64,000 nucleotides of DNA, taken from positions 4,558-68,557 of the forward strand of contig DBQU01000075.1 in assembly GCA_002305765.1 (NCBI GenBank), read 5' to 3'. Each line of letters opens with the position of its first letter. The stretch's first letter is position 1. The stretch is from Deltaproteobacteria bacterium UBA1386 (lineage in GTDB: Bacteria; Desulfobacterota; Syntrophorhabdia; Syntrophorhabdales; Syntrophorhabdaceae). Shown here piece after piece: positions 43,530 through 53,600 of the stretch. A program made the translations under genes and the position numbers. A model generated the notes under the pieces. That model was not told the DNA's origin. It made no database searches and was given only the letters and a program-made list of their open reading frames with translations.

Positions 43530-46500
43530 TCAGTGTCCCTCCGAAGGGTGGATGGGTTGAGGGTTGTTATCGCCTGGGGCGGCCGTTTTTTTGTCCTTCT
43601 TGAAGAACTGGGAGACGACGACGAAGAGCAGGGGTATGTAGAAAAGGTCAATGAACGTTGCCGAGAGCATTCCTCCCGCGACGGCCGTGCCGATCGCCTT
43701 CATGGCACCGGCCCCCGCTCCCGTCGAAAGCGCCAGGGGCAGGACGCCGAAGAAGAAGGCGAGAGACGTCATGATAACGGGTCTGAGCCTCGTTCTCACC
43801 GCTCCCAGCGTTGCCTCGATGAGGCCCTCGCCGTGTGCCAGCCTCTCACGCGCGAACTGGATGATGAGGATGGCGTTCTTCGTCGTGAGACCGAGGGTCG
43901 TAAGAAAGCCTATCTGGAAATAGACGTCATTCTGAAGGCCCCGGGACCATGTGAAAAGGGTGGCGCCGAAGATGCCGAGCGGCAGCATAAGCATGTTGGC
44001 GATGGGTATGGGCCAGCTTTCGTAGAGCGCGGCCACGCACAGAAAGATGACGATGACGGAAAAGGCGTAGAGGAGGGGAGCCTGGGAGCTCGACATCCTT
44101 TCCTGGTAGGAAAGTCCCGTCCATTCGTACCCGATGCCGTTGGGAAGCTTGGCAACGGCTTCTTCCATTGCCTGCATCGCCTCGCCGGAACTCATCCCGG
44201 GAGCCGGTTCTCCCCAGATATTCACGGAGGGGAAGCCGTTGTAGCGCTCGAGCCTCGGGGAACCCGAGGACCAACGGCCCGTCGCAAAGGCGGAAAATGG
44301 GACCATCTTCCCCCTGTCGTTGCGGACGTACAGTTTGTCCACATCCTTCGGCAGCATGCGGTAAGGAGCGTCAGCCTGAACGAAGACGCGCTTGACCCTG
44401 CCTCCCTGGATGAAGTTGTTGACGTAGGAACTGCCGAACGCCGTCGAGATCGTATTGTGGATGGAGCTGATGGGTACACCGAGGGCCCCGGCCTTTTGCC
44501 AGTCTATGTCGACACGATATTCGGGGATGTCCTCCATGCCGTTGGGCCTCACCTTCACCACGCGCTTGTCCTTTGACATTATTCCGAGGAGTTGATTTCG
44601 TGCCTCCATCAGTTTCTGGTGGCCGAGACCCCCGCGGTCGAGGAGCATGAAGTCGAAACCGGTAGCCATGCCGAGTTCGATGACCGGAGGCGGAGGAAAG
44701 GCAAAAACAAGGGCGCCGCGCAGGGCAGAGAACTCCCTCGTGGCCCGCTGGGCAACAGCCTTGACCTTGAGACGCGCGCTGCCTCGTTTGTTCCAGTCCT
44801 TGAGCTTGACGAAAACCATGCCGTTTGTCTGTGACCGCCCGGAGAAGCCTATACCCGAGATGGTCATCGTCGATTCAACGGCGTCCTTTTCGTTTTCCTG
44901 GAAATATCGTTGAAGCCGGTTGACGACCTCCTTGGTCTGCTCCAGGGTCGACCCCGTGGGCATCATCACCTGTGCCAGCATGATCCCCTGATCCTCGTCG
45001 GGGATATAGGACGTCGGCATATTCCACAGGATCAGTCCCGCGATGCCGGCGATGACGAAATAGGCGACGAAATAACGTTTTCTTCTCGTGAAGGAGCGTT
45101 CAACTATCCCCACGTACCTGTCCCTCAACCTGAAGAAGCGCCGATCGAACCAGGCAAAGAACGGCCTCAGGAGACGCCATGCGTTCTCGGCCGGCTCATG
45201 GCCCTTCGGTACCGGTTTGAGAAAGGTGGCGCAAAGGACGGGTGTCAGTATGAGAGCCACGACGACGGACAGGAGCATGGAAGCGATGATGGTCACGGAG
45301 AATTGGCGGTAGATGACCCCCGTGGAACCACCGAAGAAGGCCATGGGGCCGAAGACGGCGGAAAGAACGAGTCCGATCCCGATAAGGGCGCTCGTGATCT
45401 GTGTCATGGACTTCGCAGTGGCTTCCTTGGGGGGAAGCCCTTCCTCACTCATGATACGCTCCACGTTCTCGACGACGACGATGGCGTCGTCGACGAGAAG
45501 CCCGATGGAGAGGACCATGGCGAACATCGTAAGCATGTTGATGGAGAATCCGAAGAATTCGAGTACCGCGAAGGTGCCGAGGATGACAACGGGCACCGCG
45601 ATGGTCGGGATGAGGGTGGCCCGTATATTGCCCATGAAGAGCCACATGACGAGGAAGACGAGAAGGATCGCCTCGAGGAGGGTCTCCACGACCTCGCCGA
45701 TGGCCACCTTCACAAAAGGAGTGGTATCGTAAGGGTAGACGACCTTCATGCCCGGGGGAAAGAAACGGCTCATTTCCTCGAGTTTTGCCTTTATCGCATC
45801 GGCCGTATCGAGGGCATTCGCACCCGAGGCCATCCGTATCCCGATGCCAGCCGACGGACTGCCGTTGTAAAACGCCTCTATGTCGTAGGCATCGGTGCCG
45901 AGCTCCACGCGGCCTATGTCCCCGACCCGGACCGTTGAGCCGTCGGGGTTGACGCGGATGGGAATGGAGCTGAATTCCTCGGGCGTCCGGAGCATGCTTT
46001 GAACGATGATGGATGTATTGAGGCGCTGGCCTTTGACAGCGGGTGCTCCGCCGAATTGGCCCGCCGAGACCTCCACGTTATACGTCTTCAGCGCCGCGGT
46101 GACATCCGCCATGGAGAGGCTGAAATCCGTGAGACGGTCAGGATTGAGCCAGATGCGCATGGCATATTGAGAACCAAAATTTTCCACTTCACCGACGCCG
46201 GGGATCCGCGCGAGGACCTTTTCCAGGTTCGATTGCGCGTAATCCCGCAGGTCATCACCGTCCATGCTGCCATCTTCCGATATGAGATTGACGATCATGA
46301 GCCAGTTCCTGGTGGCTTTGCCGACGGTGACACCCTGGCGCTGGACGGTCTCGGGAAGGCTCGTCATGGCCAGTTGGAGCTTGTTCTGCACCTTTGCCCA
46401 GGCAAGGTCGGGGTCGGTGCCGGGCGCGAAGGTGAGGGTAATGCGGGAACCTCCCGCCGAATCACTCGTGGAGGACAGGTAGAGCATGTTGTCGAGGCCC

Positions 46501-46712
46501 GTCAGTTTTTGTTCGATGATCTGGGTGACACTGTTTTCGACGGTCTCCGCCGACGCTCCCGGGTAGCTGCTCGCTATGTAGATCGAGGGAGGGGCGATGG
46601 GCGGGTACTGGGATATGGGCAGGCTGTGTATCGCCAGGGCGCCGACAAGCATGATAACAATAGCTATGACCCAGGCGAAGACAGGGCGGTCGAGGAAGAA
46701 CTTGGATAACAT
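43530..46712 (-). CDS. RND multidrug efflux pump, AcrB/HAE1 family
   Basis: This is the inner-membrane proton-driven transporter. Its 1060 residues have twelve membrane segments in two halves with large periplasmic loops. It begins MLSKFFLDRPVFAWVIAIVI. The proton-relay Asp pair is in SIGLLVDDAIVVVENVE near residue 405, with the partner Lys in the LGLTTKNAILIIQFA segment near 945. FFIDRPVFA-type start and GGSTGVIYRQFS are typical of HAE1. Substrates cannot be read from the sequence. Confidence 0.97.
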   Translation of the reverse strand: MLSKFFLDRPVFAWVIAIVIMLVGALAIHSLPISQYPPIAPPSIYIASSYPGASAETVENSVTQIIEQKLTGLDNMLYLSSTSDSAGGSRITLTFAPGTDPDLAWAKVQNKLQLAMTSLPETVQRQGVTVGKATRNWLMIVNLISEDGSMDGDDLRDYAQSNLEKVLARIPGVGEVENFGSQYAMRIWLNPDRLTDFSLSMADVTAALKTYNVEVSAGQFGGAPAVKGQRLNTSIIVQSMLRTPEEFSSIPIRVNPDGSTVRVGDIGRVELGTDAYDIEAFYNGSPSAGIGIRMASGANALDTADAIKAKLEEMSRFFPPGMKVVYPYDTTPFVKVAIGEVVETLLEAILLVFLVMWLFMGNIRATLIPTIAVPVVILGTFAVLEFFGFSINMLTMFAMVLSIGLLVDDAIVVVENVERIMSEEGLPPKEATAKSMTQITSALIGIGLVLSAVFGPMAFFGGSTGVIYRQFSVTIIASMLLSVVVALILTPVLCATFLKPVPKGHEPAENAWRLLRPFFAWFDRRFFRLRDRYVGIVERSFTRRKRYFVAYFVIAGIAGLILWNMPTSYIPDEDQGIMLAQVMMPTGSTLEQTKEVVNRLQRYFQENEKDAVESTMTISGIGFSGRSQTNGMVFVKLKDWNKRGSARLKVKAVAQRATREFSALRGALVFAFPPPPVIELGMATGFDFMLLDRGGLGHQKLMEARNQLLGIMSKDKRVVKVRPNGMEDIPEYRVDIDWQKAGALGVPISSIHNTISTAFGSSYVNNFIQGGRVKRVFVQADAPYRMLPKDVDKLYVRNDRGKMVPFSAFATGRWSSGSPRLERYNGFPSVNIWGEPAPGMSSGEAMQAMEEAVAKLPNGIGYEWTGLSYQERMSSSQAPLLYAFSVIVIFLCVAALYESWPIPIANMLMLPLGIFGATLFTWSRGLQNDVYFQIGFLTTLGLTTKNAILIIQFARERLAHGEGLIEATLGAVRTRLRPVIMTSLAFFFGVLPLALSTGAGAGAMKAIGTAVAGGMLSATFIDLFYIPLLFVVVSQFFKKDKKTAAPGDNNPQPIHPSEGH

Positions 46713-46721
46713 CGGGCCCTC

Positions 46722-47936
46722 CTACTTTGCCTTTGGGCTCGGAGAGGCCGGTTTCTGACCGCCCGTGTCCGCCGTCGCCTTGTCATCATTGCCGGCGGTC
46801 TTGAAGGGGACCGCCTTCACGGGAACTCCCGGACGGACCTTTTGAAGTCCCTCGACGATCATGCGGTCGCCGCTCTTGAGTCCCGCTGAAACGAGCCACC
46901 TGTCTCCGATAGCGCGCTCGGTGGTGATCATGCGCATCTCGACGGTGTTCCTGGCGTCGACGAGAAGGACATAGGCGTTTCCCTTGGGGTCGCGAGAGAC
47001 GCCCTGCTGAGGCGCGAGTATGGCCTGCTCCGCCACTCCTTCCTGGACGAGGGCCCGCGCGTACATTCCCGGGAGAAGGGTGGCTTTGGGATTCGGGAAG
47101 ACCATGCGCAAAATGAAGGAGCCCGTGCTGGGGTCGACGGTCACGTCGGAGAATTTGAGGGTTCCCTCCTGGGAGTAGGGCGTGCCGTCCTCGAGAACCA
47201 ACCTGACCTTTGTCTGATCGGGGCCTTTGGAGTTCACCCTGCCCGAGGCCACGGCGCGCTGCAGCTTGAGGAGGTTCACGCTCGACTGCGTGGCGTCCAC
47301 GTAGACCGGGTCGAGTTGCTGGATGCTCGTGAACGCCGCCGGCTGGTTGGCCGTGGCAAGGGCGCCGACGGTGACGCTGGATTTTCCGATGCGTCCCGAG
47401 ATGGGCGCGGTCACGCGGGTGTACCCGAGGTTGATCCGCGCCGTCTCGACGGCCGCCTTCCAGTACTTCACATCCGCTTCGGCCTGCAGGTGGGCGCCGG
47501 TGACATCATCGAATTCCTGCTGGCTCACCGCCTTGATCGCGACAAGCTCCTTGTATCTCTGGGCTTTCGCGCGGATGGGAGGCAGGTTCGCCTCGGCCCG
47601 AGCGAGCGAGGCGCTGGCGTTGTCGAAGGCGGCTTGGTAGGGCGCGGGATCGATCTCATAAAGGGCCTGTCCCGCCTTGACATCGCTGCCTTCCGTGAAG
47701 AGGCGCTTCTTGATGATACCTGTCACCTGGGGGCGCACCTCGGCGATGAGGAAAGCCGAGACCCTTCCCGGCAGTTCGGTGACGATGGGCACCTTTTCGT
47801 ACTCGAGAACGACGACCGCGACCTCGGGGGCGCCCGGTCCGTCCCCCTTCTTCCTGCTGCATCCTGCCGCCGTCACGATCATGAGCACGAGAACGACGAC
47901 GACAGCCACGAGCCATCTCCTGTCAATACCCCGCAT
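46722..47936 (-). CDS. RND periplasmic adaptor, AcrA family lipoprotein
   Basis: The membrane fusion protein bridges pump and outer-membrane channel. From ATG 47936, with AAGGAG upstream, the product is 404 residues. It has a lipobox VTAAGC (Cys at about 26), lipoyl halves (VRPQVTGIIKKRLFTEGSDV; VTAPISGRIGKSSVTVGALA), a helical hairpin (about 100-165) and the beta-barrel domain. It lies between tetR and the pump gene in one operon. Confidence 0.96.
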   Translation of the reverse strand: MRGIDRRWLVAVVVVLVLMIVTAAGCSRKKGDGPGAPEVAVVVLEYEKVPIVTELPGRVSAFLIAEVRPQVTGIIKKRLFTEGSDVKAGQALYEIDPAPYQAAFDNASASLARAEANLPPIRAKAQRYKELVAIKAVSQQEFDDVTGAHLQAEADVKYWKAAVETARINLGYTRVTAPISGRIGKSSVTVGALATANQPAAFTSIQQLDPVYVDATQSSVNLLKLQRAVASGRVNSKGPDQTKVRLVLEDGTPYSQEGTLKFSDVTVDPSTGSFILRMVFPNPKATLLPGMYARALVQEGVAEQAILAPQQGVSRDPKGNAYVLLVDARNTVEMRMITTERAIGDRWLVSAGLKSGDRMIVEGLQKVRPGVPVKAVPFKTAGNDDKATADTGGQKPASPSPKAK

Positions 47937-47980
47937 TGAACACTCCTTTGTGAATGAGAATCCCGGTGCCTCTTTCCCTG

Positions 47981-48553
47981 TCATGACTTCCGGCCCCTCT
48001 TCCCGCCCGGGACCTGTTTTTCGGCCAACCTTAGCAGTTCATTGATGATCGTTATACGTTGTTCTTCGGTGAAGGGCGATATGGACAGCATCTCCTGCAG
48101 CCAGAGCCCGTCGGCGGCAAGGGCGATGATGGCTGCTTTCTCGAAGGGAATGCCCTGGGACGAGAATCTCGCGTAAGCCTCGCCGACAACCTTGCGCACA
48201 GGTTCGTTGAGACGAGGGTCGTGCGCCACGGCCGCCGACAGTGAGGCTCCCAGGCTGTCGCGGTCACGCTCCCGGTACCGGATCGACAGAATGAAGCCCT
48301 TGAGCTCCCGAGACGGGCCGTCGGGGATATCGCGGAGTATCTTCTCCAGCGCCTGGTGGTGCATGTCTATCCGGCGCTGGACCATTGCCACGAGAAGGGA
48401 GACCTTGTTCGGGAAATGATGGAGGAGGCCGCCCTTGCTGACGCCGGCCTTCGCGGCCACGGCATCGAGAGTCATATGGGACGCCCCGGCCTCTATAACC
48501 ACCGCCTCTGCGGCATCTATGATGGCATCATATGAACTCGCCCGCGGACTCAC
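47981..48553 (-). CDS. TetR-family repressor of the efflux operon
   Basis: The 190-residue product has an N-terminal TetR DNA-binding domain (YDAIIDAAEAVVIEAGASHM; AKAGVSKGGLLHHFPNK) and a C-terminal ligand domain related to the TetR_C_7/AcrR group. The GTG at 48553 with GGGGGAG upstream is preferred; the frame extends 14 codons further. It is the first gene of the tetR-adaptor-pump-channel operon, so self-repression with release by a pump substrate is the likely logic. Confidence 0.93.
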   Translation of the reverse strand: MSPRASSYDAIIDAAEAVVIEAGASHMTLDAVAAKAGVSKGGLLHHFPNKVSLLVAMVQRRIDMHHQALEKILRDIPDGPSRELKGFILSIRYRERDRDSLGASLSAAVAHDPRLNEPVRKVVGEAYARFSSQGIPFEKAAIIALAADGLWLQEMLSISPFTEEQRITIINELLRLAEKQVPGGKRGRKS

Positions 48554-48573
48554 AGGAACTCCCCCAAGAAGAC

Positions 48574-48870
48574 GGTCCCAGGTCACAGGTCTCACGTCTC
48601 AGGCCAGAGGCGCGATACCCTGGAACCTTGAACTCTTGAACCGTTTTTAAAGTATACAGTCCAGACGGTACAGTTTAAAATCTGTTACGATTTTTGTCAA
48701 AACATTTTTGATCAACGACACCGGTCTAAAGCCGGAATGACGGAGAAAGAAATGCGGGGAGACCTTCAGGCTGTCCGGGAAGACCGGAACCTTTACAGCA
48801 TTCTTGTATTCTTTGGTCTTTGACCCGGAACCCGCAACTGTCATTTGCCTGAGACGTGCGACCCGGGACC
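48574..48870. repeat. Inverted heptamer arrays flanking the tetR promoter
   Basis: The left arm (48574-48604) is GGTCCCA, GGTCACA, GGTCTCA, CGTCTCA, GGC. The right arm (48847-48870) reads GCCTGAG, ACGTGCG, ACCCGGG, ACC, its complement. A further array of TTGAACC-like heptamers lies at about 48611-48633. No gene is seen in the gap 48554-48881. Confidence 0.7.
48651..48679 (-). promoter_or_regulatory. Candidate tetR promoter with TACAGT direct repeat
   Basis: The minus strand has TTTAAA, 17 nt, TATACT. Two copies of TACAGT (48655-48660 and 48669-48674, plus-strand reading) lie in the spacer, 14 nt apart. This is a plausible operator for the TetR protein encoded downstream. Confidence 0.45.
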
Positions 48871-48881
48871 GCTCCAAGCTG

Positions 48882-50093
48882 TCAAACCTTCTTCTTGAGG
48901 ATGAGAGAACCGAAGGCACCGAGCAGCGAGACACCTGCCGAAAGGAGGAACGCGTTGGTGAAGGTTCCGGTGGCGTCCTTTATGTAGCCTCCTGCCAGGG
49001 GGCCGAGGGCCTGGCCTATCCCGAAGAAGAGTGTTATGAACCCGAGGCCGGCAGGGGCGAGCCGTCCGCCCACGGCGTCTCCCGACGCCGCGGCCATGAT
49101 GGTGGGGATCGAGAAGGCGGCGATCCCGAAAACGACCGCCGATACGTAGAAACCGGTGGTGTCCTTCCAGAAGGCGAAGATCACGTAGGAAAGGGCCAGG
49201 GTCAGGTAGGCGATCATGGACCCGTACCTTCTTCCGAGCACATCGGATATCCAGCCGTATATGACGCCGCAGAAAATGCTGAAGATGCCCAGGACGGCGA
49301 AGATCCTGCCCGCGGCTATGGGGCTCACGCCCATCTCCTTGGTGAGGAAGGCGACGAAAAAAGTGAGATATATGATGTAGGAGAAGCCGTACATGAAATA
49401 GACCATTCCCAGCTTCCAGATCTCCGATTCGACGACGACGTCCTTGAAGGCCGAGAAGAGGGTGACCCTTGGGCCGCCTTTCTGCTCTTCAGTACCACCG
49501 TACATGGAAAGACCCTTCTCAGCCGGATTGTTCCTCAAGAAGGCGTAGCAGACGAACGCGAAAACGAACACCGCGATTCCGAGGAAATACCAGGCGTAGC
49601 GCCACCCCTCCTTGCCGAAGTGCGAGATGATGGGAGGCAGGATGATGCCCGCCAGGAAAAGCCCGGTGCCGATGCCGGCGGATACGATCCCGGTGGCCAG
49701 GCCCCTTTTCTTCATGATGAACCAGGCCGCGGGCAGGGCCATGATGGGAACGTAACTCCCGCCGTTACCGAGCCCTGCTATCAGTCGCATGACGAAGGCG
49801 AAGGAGAAGGAGTCGGCTAGACCCGTGAGAAAGAGGCTTACACCGATCACGAGGAGAGAGACGAAAACGACCCGTCTCACTCCGAACCTGGCGGCGAGAA
49901 AGCCGCCTATGATGGCAAGGCTGAGGTAGCCGATAAAATTGCCCGTCGCTATGGAACCGAGTTGAGTATAGTTGAGCACGAGGCCATCTTTCATGGGAGG
50001 CAGTATCACTGAATAGGACATCCTGCCGAAGCCATGGGCCAGAATGGTGACAAGTGTACCGGTGAAAGCGATGATCCATGCGTAATGCACCAT
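48882..50093 (-). CDS. MFS transporter
   Basis: The 403-residue product has about twelve membrane segments and MFS loop motifs (GGFLAARFGVRRVVFVSL in loop 2-3; GWISDVLGRRYGSMIAY in loop 8-9). The general type resembles YbfB or oxalate/monocarboxylate carriers, but the substrate is not evident. ATG 50093 has GGAGGTGGAATA upstream, so it is preferred over the Met 12 codons earlier. It stands alone between the efflux operon and the divergent hybrid kinase. Confidence 0.9.
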   Translation of the reverse strand: MVHYAWIIAFTGTLVTILAHGFGRMSYSVILPPMKDGLVLNYTQLGSIATGNFIGYLSLAIIGGFLAARFGVRRVVFVSLLVIGVSLFLTGLADSFSFAFVMRLIAGLGNGGSYVPIMALPAAWFIMKKRGLATGIVSAGIGTGLFLAGIILPPIISHFGKEGWRYAWYFLGIAVFVFAFVCYAFLRNNPAEKGLSMYGGTEEQKGGPRVTLFSAFKDVVVESEIWKLGMVYFMYGFSYIIYLTFFVAFLTKEMGVSPIAAGRIFAVLGIFSIFCGVIYGWISDVLGRRYGSMIAYLTLALSYVIFAFWKDTTGFYVSAVVFGIAAFSIPTIMAAASGDAVGGRLAPAGLGFITLFFGIGQALGPLAGGYIKDATGTFTNAFLLSAGVSLLGAFGSLILKKKV

Positions 50094-50481
50094 TATTCCA
50101 CCTCCGGATTGGAATGCAATGCGCTTCAATAAAGCGACGGTGCAGGTATGCCTTCTGTTTCAGATCACAATCCTGCCATGGACGATGAGAGCGTTATTTC
50201 GAGTTGCTTCTCCCGGCCGTTCACCCGCCGTTGTAACCCCCGCTTAAGAACTATGGTACGTTGTCATCCCGCAAAATGCAAGCCCGATTGACGGGTGAGA
50301 CCAATGCGGACCGCTCGAGGGAAGACCGGTATGACCACCGGCACCCATCCTCACGGGCACCGTAACTTCTGCTGTTCTCCGAGTGCTCCGGTTCCTCTCC
50401 AAATATAACCGGCTTCGATCCTGGCTTCTGTTAACCCGCTAACACTGATGGCAGGCAAACCGTCATTCGGGGTGGCTCTGT

Positions 50482-50508
50482 TAATTTCTCTTGCGGAAGT
50501 GCCGATAA
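50482..50508 (+). promoter_or_regulatory. Sigma-28 (FliA) promoter of the hybrid kinase
   Basis: TAATTTCT, 11 nt, GCCGATAA: 5/8 and 8/8 against the FliA consensus with exact spacing. The -10 end lies about 120 nt before the kinase ATG. The rest of the gap 50094-50630 shows no other recognisable feature. Confidence 0.6.
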
Positions 50509-50630
50509 GTATCATAAGGTTTGTTCACAGCATCGCTTCAGAGTGCTGCGTTGCAGGGCATGAGAAACGATCCGCGGCCGTGATCGTAAATTGTTCATCG
50601 AGGAACAGGATTACGCGAGTATCTCAACGC

Positions 50631-53600
50631 ATGAGCATCACATCAGGCGCGGCAGGTAATGACCTCCAGCGGAAGGAGAAGAGGCGGGTAGCCAACCCGG
50701 CGGGTACGGCAATACTCGCGGTTTTCTCGTTTCTTCTCTTCGCCGGCGCTTGCGGGGCATTCACGACGGAGCGCCACAAGACGGCTCTCTTTCTCCACTC
50801 CTACCACAGGACAGATTGGACCGAGACCATAATGGAAGGCTATATATCCGCCTTGCAGGGGCGCGATGACCTTGGCGTGCACGTGGAGTACATGGACACG
50901 AAGAAGACGGAGACCGCCGAGTATCTCCGCAAGCTTCGCGACATCTACGCGATGAAGTTTGGCGCCATACGGTTCGATGTTATCCTTGTCTCCGATGACA
51001 ACGCCTTTCGATTTGTCTTATCCCATCATAAGGATCTCTTCAGCTATGCTCCCATTGTGTTCTGCGGGGTCAACAGGTCCAGCCGGGATCCCGTCGCCGG
51101 CCGGAACAATGTCGTGGGGGTGCTTGAAGGGGATGATTTCGAGGAAACGCTGGCGTTTGCCTTCCGGGTGAGGCCGAAGACGCGAACGGTCTACGTTGTG
51201 CACGACCGGACAAAAGAGAACCTCAAGCGCCTTGAAGAACTGTCGCGGATAATCAGGGCCGGCTATCCCCGGGTGACGGTGGAGACGCTGGGCGACCTCT
51301 CCTATTCGCGGATCCTTGAGGCCATGCCCACGCTTCCCCGGGACAGCATCGTGTTCTTCATATCCCTGTGGCAGGACGCCGAGGGCAGGCCCGTTTCGGC
51401 GCGGGAGGCTTCGAGGATCCTGAGACTGTCACCGGTCCCGGTCTTCGGCCGCTCGGGCTCTTTAGTGGGCAAAGGGCTCGTTGGAGGGAAATGCGTCTCC
51501 GGTTTCAGCCAGGGCAGGGCCGCGGGACTCCTCGCGCGCCAGATACTGGACGGCAAAGTCCCCGGGGACCTTCCCCGGGTGATCGAGAGCCCGAACCGGT
51601 TCATGTTCGACCACGCGGAACTGGTGGAACACGGGATCGCCGAGAACGTGCTCCCTCCGGGCAGCGTCATCCTGAACAAGCCGCCCTCCTTTTTTGAACA
51701 GAACAGGAGCACCATACTCACCGCCATCGCGGTGATCATCGTTCTGCTCGCGTTCATCGCGGTCCTGGTGATCGGTCTCGCGCGCCTGAAGCGCACGTCC
51801 TTGAAGTTGAGGTCGAGAGAGCAGGAACTCCTTGCCTCACAGGAGACGCTGTCGGGGATCCTCTCCGCCTCGCCGAGCGGTATCGTGAAGATCAGGGGCA
51901 GGGTCTTTGAATGGGTGAACGATGCGATGTGTTCCATAACGGGTTACGAGGAAGATGAGCTTGTGGGACACGATTCACGATTCCTCTATCCCGATGACGA
52001 AGAGTACGAGAGGGTGGGCCGCGAGATCTACCGCAAAGGGCAGGAGGAATCCAGGTGGGTCCGCAAGGACGGTACCGTCATAGAACTCCTCTTCCAGGTG
52101 GCGAAGGCGACGGGCGACAGCTACATCGCCATCATAACGGACATAACGGAACGCATCAGGACGGCCCGGGCCCTGAGGGAGAGCGAGAAGCTCTACCGAA
52201 ACATAATCGAGAAGATCCAGGACGTCTTCTACAGGTTCGACATCAACGGTATCCTGATCATGATAAACCCCGCCGGGGCCAGGATGTTTCGCTATGATTC
52301 CGTCGAGGATATGCTTGGCCTGCCCATGGAGGCCTTCTGGAACGATCCCCGCGATCTCTACAGGATGATAGAGGAACTGAAGGACCGCGACCGCGTGAAC
52401 GACTATGAGGCGCTACTAAGGCGCAAGGACGGCACGACGCTGTACGTATCCATCACGACGCATTATTTCCTCGATGATGAGGGCCGGATCGCGGGCCGGG
52501 AAGGGATCTTAAGGGACATCACGGAACGGAAAATGGCGGCGGAAGCCCTGCGCGAAAGCGAGGTGCGCTACCGGGCGCTCTTCGAGTTCTCTCCCGATGC
52601 CGTCCTTGTCCTCAAGGACGGTGTCTATATGGACTGCAACTCCAGGACGCTGGAACTGATGAAGTGCGCGAAGGAGGACATTCTGGGGAAGGGTCCTTAC
52701 TCGTTCTCGCCCGAGATCCAGCCCGATGGCACCTCTTCCATCGATAAGGCGAACGAGAAGATGCGCCTTGCCATGTCCGGCAAACCGCAATTTTTCGAGT
52801 GGCGCAACATTGTGCTCGACGGGAGCGGGTTCTTCGACGTGGAGGTGAACCTGAGCCGTTTTGACGTGAACAACGAGGTCTACCTCCTCGTGATCGTGCG
52901 GGACATAACGGAGAGAAAGAGGGCCGAGGCCGAGATCCGGCGCCTTGTCACCGCCATAGAGCAGGCCGCGGAAGACATCTTCATCACCGATGCCGAGGGT
53001 GTCATCGAATACGTCAATCCGGCCTTCGAATCGGTGACGGGGTATTCCCGCGGAGAGGTACTGGGCAGGACCCCCGCTTTCCTCACGAGCGGCCTCCACG
53101 ACCGGGAGTTCTACGGGAATCTATGGGAGACGATCCGGTCAGGCAAGGTCTGGACGGGCACCATCGTCAACAGGAGAAAGGACGGGACCTTCATCCACGA
53201 GGAATCCACCGTGGGCCCCCTCGTCGATTCCTCGGGCGCCATAACGGGATACATCGCGCTCAACCGGGATGTGACAAGGCAGGTCCAACTCGAATCGCAA
53301 CTGCACCAGTCGCAGAAGATGGAGGTCATAGGCCAGCTTGCGGGCGGGATAGCGCATGACTTCAATAACATCCTCAGCGCCATCATCGGCTATTCGAACC
53401 TCGTCCAGATCAAGCTCCCGCCCGACGATCCCGTTCGCAAGTACGTCGACCAGATCGTCGCGTCGTCCGGGAAGGCGGCCATCCTCACGCAGAGTCTCCT
53501 TGCCTTCAGCAGGAAGCAGATCATCGATCCGAAGCCGATGGATGTCAATGGAGCGATCACGGGGACTAAGAAGCTGCTTTCGCGGCTCATCACCGAGGAC

